This document shows, in pieces, positions 9,911 to 16,348 of a DNA stretch of 34,425 bases (positions within the stretch are counted from its first letter, which is position 1; each line of letters opens with the position of its first letter). Source of the stretch: an uncultured Gallionellaceae bacterium (lineage in GTDB: Bacteria; Pseudomonadota; Gammaproteobacteria; Burkholderiales; Gallionellaceae); contig CAIRAO010000200.1 in assembly GCA_903876625.1 (NCBI GenBank), positions 1-34,425 on the forward strand. Direction: 5' to 3'. The notes under the pieces were generated by a model. That model did not search any database. It saw nothing but the letters and a program-made list of their open reading frames with translations, and was not told the origin of the DNA. The translations under genes and the position numbers were made by a program.

Positions 9911-9929
9911 AGTGACGAAAATTGTCACT
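9911..9929. promoter_or_regulatory. inverted repeat upstream of pilA, candidate PilR-type enhancer site
   Basis: AGTGAC and GTCACT form a perfect 6-base inverted repeat with a 7-base spacer. It lies about 90-110 bases upstream of the -24 element, a usual place for an activator of sigma-54 polymerase. The half site contains TGTC as in PilR sites of pseudomonads. The factor is inferred. Confidence 0.4.
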
Positions 9930-10019
9930 CTGGCTGACGTAAAATAGTTTGTGACTAATTTAGCCTCTTAAAAATCATCTTTTTCCTATACGTACATAGG
10001 ATTTAGCCAGAGAGTGCGG

Positions 10020-10037
10020 TTGGCATGATTGATGCTT
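10020..10037 (+). promoter_or_regulatory. sigma-54 (-24/-12) promoter of pilA
   Basis: TTGGCATGATTGATGCTT matches the sigma-54 consensus TGGCAC-N5-TTGC: GG at 10022-10023 and GC at 10034-10035, separated by exactly 10 bases. It lies about 55 bases before the pilA start codon, so transcription should begin near 10047. pilA is sigma-54/PilR controlled in Pseudomonas and others (family knowledge). Confidence 0.8.
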
Positions 10038-10042
10038 GATCA

Positions 10043-10066
10043 GGGACGCACACCTCGTGTGTACCC
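10043..10066 (+). promoter_or_regulatory. hairpin at the 5' end of the pilA transcript
   Basis: CACAC-CTC-GTGTG forms a small hairpin extended by GGG/CCC pairing across a short internal loop. It would sit at the predicted mRNA 5' end and may protect the transcript; this is inference. Confidence 0.35.
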
Positions 10067-10090
10067 TTCAAATTCTAAGGAGCAACAATC

Positions 10091-10549
10091 ATGAAACAAG
10101 TACAAAAAGGTTTTACCTTGATCGAATTGATGATCGTTGTTGCGATCATCGGTATCTTGGCTGCGGTAGCGATTCCTGCTTACCAAGACTACATCACCAA
10201 AGCCAAAGTATCTAAAGTTGCTACTGCTGTTAGCGCCGTTCAAACAGCAGAAGCTGATTATGCGCAAAACAATGCGGGTACATTCCCTGCAGCAAACGGT
10301 TGGGCTTCTCTGGGCATCAATGCCGCTGGCCCAACACCAACAACAGAAGTTACTGCAATTACAACAGATGCTAATGGTGTAATTACTGCTGCCCTCGCTG
10401 CTGGCGTAGCGCAACCTACTGCTTGTGATATCACTTTCACTCCACCAACAACAGCCGTATTATCCGCGGGTGCAACATCCTTTAGGTGGACTGTTGGAAC
10501 AACTTGTACTGGTACAGCTGTTGTGGCGCAGGTTGCCAAGTGGAACTAA
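10091..10549 (+). CDS. pilA: type IV major pilin
   Basis: Structural subunit of type IV pili. The 152-residue prepilin has a short leader MKQVQKG, cleaved before Phe by PilD, and the class III signal [20 protein letters not shown] with Glu at +5. The globular head is Thr/Ala-rich; two cysteines (ACDITF and TTCTGT, near residues 115 and 140) would close the C-terminal D-region disulfide loop. AAGGAG lies 8 bases upstream of ATG. It has its own sigma-54 promoter and its own terminator, so it is expressed as a single gene, perhaps with some read-through into the GT-C gene. The Thr/Ser-rich tail offers possible O-glycosylation sites. Confidence 0.96.
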   Translation: MKQVQKGFTLIELMIVVAIIGILAAVAIPAYQDYITKAKVSKVATAVSAVQTAEADYAQNNAGTFPAANGWASLGINAAGPTPTTEVTAITTDANGVITAALAAGVAQPTACDITFTPPTTAVLSAGATSFRWTVGTTCTGTAVVAQVAKWN

Positions 10550-10578
10550 TTTGAGTAGACTTTAAGTTGGCTTGAAGT

Positions 10579-10610
10579 AAAAAACCCCTCCAAAGAGGGG
10601 TTTTTTGTTT
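10579..10610 (+). terminator. intrinsic terminator after pilA
   Basis: AAAAAACCCCTC / GAGGGGTTTTTT hairpin with a 4-base loop and a T tract, 30 bases after the pilA stop. Confidence 0.92.
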
Positions 10611-10635
10611 CTGGCAATTTAGTTATTAGCAAACC

Positions 10636-12261
10636 ATGAATTTTCACCCGAAACTATATTATGCGCAAGATCGGCTCAAATCTCTGTTGCTGCTTCTGGT
10701 TTTGGTCATCTATTTGCCTTTTCTGAATAGTCCTCTCGTATTCGACGACCTGTATTTTTTCAAAATCCCAATAAGTACCTACGCCAACAAGAATCTAGAT
10801 TTCTCATTGCGGTGGTTTTCTAATACTACGTTTGGCGTGACCTGGGTATTCTTTGGCGAAGCCCCCCCCGCCTTTCGCGTGCAGAATCTAATGCTGCATG
10901 GCATGAATGTGTTGTTGCTAATGTTGCTGATGCGACTGTGGATCAGACTATTTATTACGGATGCCGGTAAAGATAAGCTCGCCAATTGGGGGGCGTGGCT
11001 GGGTGCTTTGGTGTTCGCCTGTCATCCGTTGGCTGTTTATGGTGTGGGTTACTTGATTCAGCGCAGCATTTTGATGGCGACGCTGTTTTCGCTGGTGATG
11101 CAGCTCGCTTATTTGCGCGGCCTGTTGGAAAACAATAAAAGGTATATGGCGTTGGCAGTGGCGGCTTATTTTCTCGCTGTCTTCAGTAAAGAACACAGCA
11201 TCATGGCGCCTGCCATTTTGTTGCCGCTGACTTGGGTGCTGCGTAAGCAAATTAAATTCTCCCCGCGCATTTTGCTGGCAACCTGGGCAGGTTTTGCCGT
11301 GGTGGCGTTGCTGGTTGTCATGCGCATTAAAGGATTGCTGGGTGAGGCCTACGAGGCCGATGCTGCCAGCTTGTTTGGGCAACAAGAGATGTTGCAGGCC
11401 CTTCCGGCGGAGCGTTTGTTGAGTGTGCTTACTCAGGCCGGATTGTTTTTCAAATATTGTTTGTTAATGCTGCTGCCTGATCCGGCCTGGATGTCGGTTG
11501 ACATGCGCGAAACATTCATTCTTTCCTGGCGCGACTGGACGAGCTGGATAGGGCTCTTGGCCTTTGCCGGTTACGGCGTGTTTGCGTTGGGCTGTTTACT
11601 GCGCGGTGGCCGTCTCGCTTTGCTGGGTTTGGCCTTGCTCTACCCCTGGTTATTGTTCATGACGGAGTTTTCCAGTATTCGAGTGCAGGAAATTTTCGTG
11701 CTGTACCGAAGCTATTTGTGGCTACCGGGTTTCATGCTCCTGGTGCCCTTGTTGGCAAGTATTTTGCCGGAAAAAAAAATGGTACTGGTCGGGGGGCTTG
11801 TCGCGCTGTTGCTCGTCCCTTTGTCCTGGAATCGCTTGTGGGTCTTTGCCGATGACTATCGTTTGTGGAATGACGCCATACAACTGTTGCATGACGAAGA
11901 TCGCCTGGGGGCGCAACGAACCTATTACAATCGGGCGCAGGCTTCGGTGGCAAAAAAAGATTGGGATGCCGCTATTCAGGATTACCGGAAATCCTTGGCA
12001 ATTGATTCATCGCACCCGCAAGTTTATACGGCACTGGCAATAGCTTACTATGGTGCGAAGCAATATATCGAGGCACTCGCCACGTTTGACAAAGTGATTG
12101 CACTGGATGAAAAGAACGCCAGAGCTTATTACAATAAAGGCATTGTAATGAATGCGCTAAAAAACAAGGCGGGCGCGTTGAGTATGATGCAAAAAAGTTG
12201 TGCGCTGGGTGAAACGACCGCATGTGCGATAGTCAATATGGAACAGGCTAAAAAACGCTAG
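10636..12261 (+). CDS. GT-C-like polytopic membrane protein with C-terminal TPRs, candidate pilin glycosyltransferase
   Basis: A 541-residue protein with about ten membrane helices in residues 15-420 and a soluble tail with two or three TPR motifs (DWDAAIQDYRKSLAIDSSHP, YIEALATFDKVIALDEKNAR) at about 435-515. An acidic FDD pair follows the first helix (SPLVFDDLYFF, residues 30-42), as in GT-C glycosyltransferases of the PMT/TMTC type, and FRVQNLMLHGMNVLLLML resembles their second loop-helix region. Family assignment is by pattern only. The gene sits just after pilA; in Pseudomonas strains the enzyme that glycosylates the pilin (TfpO or TfpW) is encoded there, so pilin modification is a reasonable but untested role. 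No clear ribosome site precedes ATG 10636. Its stop touches a duplicated fragment of bepA. Confidence 0.65.
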   Translation: MNFHPKLYYAQDRLKSLLLLLVLVIYLPFLNSPLVFDDLYFFKIPISTYANKNLDFSLRWFSNTTFGVTWVFFGEAPPAFRVQNLMLHGMNVLLLMLLMRLWIRLFITDAGKDKLANWGAWLGALVFACHPLAVYGVGYLIQRSILMATLFSLVMQLAYLRGLLENNKRYMALAVAAYFLAVFSKEHSIMAPAILLPLTWVLRKQIKFSPRILLATWAGFAVVALLVVMRIKGLLGEAYEADAASLFGQQEMLQALPAERLLSVLTQAGLFFKYCLLMLLPDPAWMSVDMRETFILSWRDWTSWIGLLAFAGYGVFALGCLLRGGRLALLGLALLYPWLLFMTEFSSIRVQEIFVLYRSYLWLPGFMLLVPLLASILPEKKMVLVGGLVALLLVPLSWNRLWVFADDYRLWNDAIQLLHDEDRLGAQRTYYNRAQASVAKKDWDAAIQDYRKSLAIDSSHPQVYTALAIAYYGAKQYIEALATFDKVIALDEKNARAYYNKGIVMNALKNKAGALSMMQKSCALGETTACAIVNMEQAKKR

Positions 12262-12390
12262 TTCCTTTTGCTCTGTGCCGCGGCGATTTCGTGGAATTGT
12301 TTCAACTCGGTTTCAATCGTAGGTAACTCGTAGTAATCCGTCCCCGTTTGTTTGGCGAGCACCAGTTGCTCTATGGCGCAGGCGGGGAGC
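12258..12390 (-). pseudogene. detached duplicate of the bepA 3' end
   Basis: On the minus strand this encodes CAIEQLVLAKQTGTDYYELP and ends EIAAAQSKRN plus a TAG stop, nearly the same as the last 40 residues of the bepA-like gene at 13051. The DNA is about 88% identical over roughly 120 bases by hand alignment, with about 14 differences of which only three change an amino acid. No start or upstream bepA sequence is attached. The stop overlaps that of the convergent GT-C gene. It forms a direct repeat with 13051-13180 around the second toxin-antitoxin pair. Confidence 0.85.
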
Positions 12391-12498
12391 CGGTGTCTTA
12401 ATGTAATGGATTCTATCGCGGATAACCAGCGCCTTTGCGTAGGATAGGCAATTTGGGAAAGTATAGGATTATAATGAGGTTTTCGCGGAGTGTATATT

Positions 12499-12699
12499 AT
12501 GTCCACTATCCAAGCGATTGAGCAGGCAGTGCAGCAATTACCTGCGAACGAATTAGCTGAATTTCGCCAATGGTTTTCAAAATTTGATGAAGCAGCGTGG
12601 GATGCACAAATCGAAACAGATGCAGGCTCTGGAAAACTTGATGCGATGGCTGCTGACGCATTGGCTGAATATCATAATGGTACGGCACGCGAGCTTTGA
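12499..12699 (+). CDS. antitoxin of a RelE/ParE-like pair
   Basis: A 66-residue acidic protein: MSTIQAIEQAVQQLPANELA, then EFRQWFSKFDEAAWDAQIET and KLDAMAADALAEYHNG. This 'I..AV..LP..EL..F..W...FD...WD.QIE.D...GKLD' pattern is typical of small antitoxins paired with RelE/ParE-type toxins. ATG 12499 is chosen over the upstream GTG 12490 because GGAG ends 8 bases before it. Its stop overlaps the putative TTG start of the toxin frame (TTGA), indicating coupled translation. It is intact while the toxin is interrupted. Confidence 0.8.
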   Translation: MSTIQAIEQAVQQLPANELAEFRQWFSKFDEAAWDAQIETDAGSGKLDAMAADALAEYHNGTAREL

Positions 12700-12956
12700 G
12701 GCATTTTACCTCATCAAAGTTCTGGGAATGTTTTGATGCTTTGCCAGCTCATATTCAGATTCAGGCGCGAGATTGCTATGAACTTCTCAAGAAAAACCCA
12801 AAACATCCGTCTCTGCAGTTTAAGCACGTTAAAAATGGAGCATTTTGAAGTGTTCGCGTAAGCTTGGGTTATCGGGCACTTGGTGTTCCGGTCGATTTAG
12901 GCGTGCAATGGTTTTGGATTGGAAGCCCTGCCGTCTACGATAAATTAATTGCTTGA
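12696..12956 (+). pseudogene. RelE/ParE-like toxin gene interrupted by an in-frame opal codon
   Basis: Reading from TTG 12696 gives RHFTSSKFWECFDALPAHIQ, then CYELLKKNPKHPSLQFKHV, NGAF, a TGA codon (12846-12848, codon 51), and then SVRVSLGYRALGV, VQWFWIGSPAVYDKLIA before the final stop at 12954. This is the small RelE-superfamily toxin with the 'KNP.HPSL.FK' and 'SVR..L.YRALG....WFWIGSH..YD.L' signatures. Family members usually have Trp before SVR, so TGG to TGA is the simplest explanation. The gene is otherwise in one frame, 86 codons. Trp is encoded by TGG elsewhere here and TGA ends several genes, so recoding is unlikely. Confidence 0.85.
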
Positions 12957-12970
12957 CCTGACATTCGACT

Positions 12971-12990
12971 GGGACTGGCTATGCCAGCCC
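12971..12990. terminator. hairpin between the convergent toxin remnant and bepA
   Basis: GGG-A-CTGGC-TAT-GCCAG-CCC can form a stable stem-loop in the gap where the toxin remnant and bepA converge. It lacks a clear T tract on either strand, so termination is only plausible. Confidence 0.35.
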
Positions 12991-13050
12991 CTAAGTATTA
13001 CGGTTATATCGCGCCTAGTTGAATGGCTGATTCACTAATCACGAAACTGG

Positions 13051-14472
13051 TTAATTCTTTTTGCTCTGCGCTGCGGCAATTTCCCTGAATTGTTTCAATT
13101 CCGTTTCAATCGTTGACAACTCGTAGTAATCCGTTCCCGTTTGTTTGGCGAGCACCAGTTGCTCAATGGCGCAGCGCAGGTTGCCGTGCAATATACAGTT
13201 GTAAGCCAGTGCGTGGTGTTCTTCCTGGGTTCTATTCAAGGCGGCAAATGTCTTGGCCTGCAACTCATACAAATGCGAATCGTTACTATGAATCTGGATC
13301 TGCTCGTTGAGCAACTTAAGCGCGTCTTTGTAGCTGTGGCTTTCCAGTAAAATTTCGGCATAGTCATAAATCAAAGCGCGATGCTGGGGGAAGTTTTGCA
13401 AGGCGGTGCGGTAGAAGCCGGCCAGATTTTTATCTTGTCCGTCGGCACGTTTTATTTTTCCTGATAAGGTGGTGATCATCGGATTGGCAGGCACCATACT
13501 TTGCAGCGTCACCAATTCCTGTTCGGCTAAATTAATTTGTTTGCTGCGCAACAGGGCGAGCGTCAGCCCGTAACGATTGGCGATCGGGTTGCCGAATTTC
13601 TGTTCGCCCAAGGCTGATTTGAAATAAGTAACCGCTTCAGTCGGTGTTTTATTCATCGCCAGTAATTTGGCGCGCACCAGTTGAAAATTCAGACTATCCG
13701 GCACCAGATGAAATTGCATCTGCTGGATGCGGTTGTCTACATCGGCAATACGCTCTGCGGTGATGGGGTGGGTGCGCAGATAAGTCGGTGTGTTGCCTTC
13801 AACCAGGCGGGTGGCTCTTTGCATGCGTTCGAAGAAGGCGGGCATGGCGCGTGTATCAAAGCCCGATTTTTGCAGGGTGGCGATACCGATGCGGTCTGCT
13901 TCCTGTTCATTTGCGCGGGTGAAATTAAGTTGGCGCTGGATGACGCCGCCCTCTGCCCCCAAAATGGCGGCAGTGGCTGCCTGCGGGTTATTGCGTGCTG
14001 CCAGGATAGCCACAGCGATGGTCGCCATCGCGGCCAGTGAGTCGTATTTCTGGCCGGCGATCATGCGCGCAAAATGGTGCTGGGTGACGTGGGAGATTTC
14101 GTGGCCCAAAACAGAGGCCAGTTCGGATTCATTATTCGCAAGCAGTATTAAGCCGGTATTGACGCCGACAAAACCGCCGGGCATGGCAAAAGCATTGACG
14201 GCATTATCGTTGATGGCAAAAAACTCGAATTCCATTGCCGGCTCGGGGGAGTTGGCGACCAGTAACCCACCCAGCTGGTTGAGGTAATCGGCTATTTCAG
14301 CATCATCCACGTAAGCTTTGTCAGCACGAATCTGGTACATGCTTTGTTCACCGATTTGACGCTCTTGCAGGGGAGAGATCATTTCCTGCGAAGAGTCGCC
14401 CAAATCGGGTAACCCATCGGCATAGCAAACCGGCGTGAGGGAACAAAGCAAAATAAAAATAATCCGTTTCAT
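13051..14472 (-). CDS. bepA: BepA/YfgC-like M48 periplasmic metalloprotease with TPRs
   Basis: A 473-residue exported zinc protease. The signal peptide is KRIIFILLCSLTPVCYA at the N-terminus; the M48 catalytic domain has HEISH (zinc ligands plus Glu) near residue 125 and the third ligand in NEQEADRIG near 190. The C-terminal half (from about 270) is TPR-like, as in BepA, which degrades or chaperones misassembled outer-membrane proteins such as LptD (family knowledge). ATG 14472 is preferred over TTG 14505 because it places the signal peptide at the start. It diverges from the kinase gene, with 167 bases between them, and its 3' end is duplicated at 12258-12390. Confidence 0.9.
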   Translation of the reverse strand: MKRIIFILLCSLTPVCYADGLPDLGDSSQEMISPLQERQIGEQSMYQIRADKAYVDDAEIADYLNQLGGLLVANSPEPAMEFEFFAINDNAVNAFAMPGGFVGVNTGLILLANNESELASVLGHEISHVTQHHFARMIAGQKYDSLAAMATIAVAILAARNNPQAATAAILGAEGGVIQRQLNFTRANEQEADRIGIATLQKSGFDTRAMPAFFERMQRATRLVEGNTPTYLRTHPITAERIADVDNRIQQMQFHLVPDSLNFQLVRAKLLAMNKTPTEAVTYFKSALGEQKFGNPIANRYGLTLALLRSKQINLAEQELVTLQSMVPANPMITTLSGKIKRADGQDKNLAGFYRTALQNFPQHRALIYDYAEILLESHSYKDALKLLNEQIQIHSNDSHLYELQAKTFAALNRTQEEHHALAYNCILHGNLRCAIEQLVLAKQTGTDYYELSTIETELKQFREIAAAQSKKN

Positions 14473-14639
14473 GCCGCCTATGATAACCGCTTTGAATTTT
14501 TGCAAATAGTGATTTACTACTTTTAACCTGCAAAAAATCGGGGTTGATCAGGCGGTTTTTAGTTGTCAAAAATAAATCCGGTCTGGACACAAGCGAAATA
14601 AATACGCAAAATGCCCGATTCGTGGTGAAATTGCCAGCA

Positions 14640-15923
14640 ATGAAAAATATTGGAAAATACGAGATCGTAAAAGAGTTGGGGCGTGGCGCGACCAGTACCG
14701 TGTATTTGGCCATCGATTCGTTCAACAACCAGCAGGTTGCGCTTAAGCTATTCAAGCTCGATACCGCGCATGACAGTTCGATTGCGAAAGTTTTTCGCAA
14801 GCTGCTGGTAACCGAAGCTGCATTGGCCGGTAAATTATCCCATCCGCATATTGTGAAAGTGTATGACGCTGTGATTGACGACGAGGTCAATTACATGGTG
14901 ATGGAATACATCGACGGCGAGACACTAGAACGCAGTTCGGAAGTGGATCATCTTTTACCACTGGGCAGGGCTGCTGAGATCATCTATAAATGTTGCAAGG
15001 CGTTGGAATATGCACAGAGTCAGGGTGTGATCCACCGCGATATCAAACCTGCCAATATTTTATTAAGTGGCGAGAGTGAAATCAAGATCTCCGATTTCGG
15101 GGCGGCGGTCATCGAAAGCCAGCAAGAGACCCAAGTGAGCGGCTTGGGTTCGCCAGCCTATATGTCACCGGAGCAGATCGAAGAGCGGCCTCTCACTCAT
15201 CAGACGGATATCTATTCTCTGGGAGTCACGATGTATCGTCTGCTGACCGGCAGACTGCCGTTTGATGCGGCAAACAATTACAGCATGATTTACCAGATCA
15301 TGAATATAGACCCGCCGCCGCCCAGCACTTTCAGACCCGAAATACAGCCGGCATTGGATGCCATCGTGTTGCGAGCGATGTGCAAGGACACGAAGAATCG
15401 ATATCAGAACTGGGATGAGTTCGCCCGCGACCTGGTCGCGTTCATTTCTGACAGCGTCGAACCTCAGGCAAAGATCTACGATACGGAGAAATTCGATACT
15501 TTGCGTACCTTGCCTTTCTTTAAAAACTTTAGCGATGTCGAGTTGTGGGAAGTGTTGCGTATCAGTGTGTGGAACAAGATTCCGCAGGATGAGCAAATAA
15601 TCACCGAGGGCGATGACGGTCGTGACTTTTATATTTTGGCTCGCGGCACTGTCAAGGTGATCAAGCACGGAAGACTGTTAAGTCTTTTGCATACCGGTGA
15701 TTGCTTTGGTGAGATGGCTCACCTTTCCGAAAAAAACGCAAAGCGCTCCACCGATGTCATCACCAAAACGGAGGTGACACTGATAGCGCTTGATCCTGAA
15801 GTGCTGGCAAAATCTTCATCTGGCTGCCGTTACCAGTTTAGTGAAGCATTTTTGCATATGCTGGCAAAGCGTTTGGCGGTTTCCAATATTCGTATCTCGC
15901 ATTTATTGAGCGATCATCAGTAG
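14640..15923 (+). CDS. Ser/Thr protein kinase fused to a cyclic-nucleotide-binding domain
   Basis: A 427-residue protein without membrane spans. Residues 6-265 form a complete Hanks-type kinase: Gly loop LGRGATSTVYLA, catalytic Lys in VALKLF, HRDIKPANILL with catalytic Asp, ISDFGAA, and the activation/P+1 segment GSPAYMSPEQI. Residues about 285-410 are a cyclic-nucleotide-binding fold with IITEGDDGRDFYILARGTVK and the phosphate-cassette-like CFGEMAHLSEKNAKRS. cAMP or a similar ligand might control the kinase (inference). ATG 14640 starts MKNIGKYEIVKELG, the normal kinase N-terminus; the TTG at 14544 would add an unlike extension. The ribosome site is weak. No phosphatase gene is next to it. 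Confidence 0.9.
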   Translation: MKNIGKYEIVKELGRGATSTVYLAIDSFNNQQVALKLFKLDTAHDSSIAKVFRKLLVTEAALAGKLSHPHIVKVYDAVIDDEVNYMVMEYIDGETLERSSEVDHLLPLGRAAEIIYKCCKALEYAQSQGVIHRDIKPANILLSGESEIKISDFGAAVIESQQETQVSGLGSPAYMSPEQIEERPLTHQTDIYSLGVTMYRLLTGRLPFDAANNYSMIYQIMNIDPPPPSTFRPEIQPALDAIVLRAMCKDTKNRYQNWDEFARDLVAFISDSVEPQAKIYDTEKFDTLRTLPFFKNFSDVELWEVLRISVWNKIPQDEQIITEGDDGRDFYILARGTVKVIKHGRLLSLLHTGDCFGEMAHLSEKNAKRSTDVITKTEVTLIALDPEVLAKSSSGCRYQFSEAFLHMLAKRLAVSNIRISHLLSDHQ

Positions 15924-16051
15924 AAGTACTGAATTTTAGGGATTCTCTAATTCTGGGAGACTCGCTGAACAACTACAGGATGAAAAAGTAGTATGAAAAA
16001 AATACTTCATTGGTAATAAATTCAGAGGAAAGTGCAATCAGGGGAAATTAT

Positions 16052-16348
16052 ATGTTCGGTTTTTTAGACGTCAAACAAGTAGAAAAATTCGGTGAATCCT
16101 TAGCTGGATTATTGATGGAAAGAATACCCCCGGAAGCTTCAGTTTTGGGAGACAAGTCGCCGACTAAAAAATTATTTCCGGCTGTTCATAAATTGCATCA
16201 GCAAATTGATCAGTTCAAACTCGAACACAAAATGAATTTTTACCAAAAAGCGAAGCTTCTCAACACCTTTAAATGGCAGTTGCTTTCGTCTGGGTATAAC
16301 AAGGAATTTGTCGATGAAATTACGCAAGGTCTGGCTCTGAAACTATGA
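16052..16348 (+). CDS. unrecognised 98-residue protein coupled to the GT41 gene
   Basis: A small soluble protein, MFGFLDVKQVEKFGESLAGL at the start, then mixed charged segments and the C-terminal KLLNTFKWQLLSSGYNKEFV. I do not recognise a family. No signal peptide, membrane span or Cys pair is visible. ATG 16052 is chosen because AGGGGAA precedes it by about 6 bases; an in-frame TTG at 16010 has no such site. Its TGA stop overlaps the ATG of the glycosyltransferase gene (ATGA at 16345-16348), so the two are probably translated together and may act together, for instance as an adaptor or a substrate of the transferase. Confidence 0.75.
   Translation: MFGFLDVKQVEKFGESLAGLLMERIPPEASVLGDKSPTKKLFPAVHKLHQQIDQFKLEHKMNFYQKAKLLNTFKWQLLSSGYNKEFVDEITQGLALKL

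Noticed and set aside
12258-12506. 82-codon minus-strand ORF as a real small gene
   Set aside because: Only its last 40 codons match anything, and they match the end of bepA; the rest is unrelated and no start signal is present.
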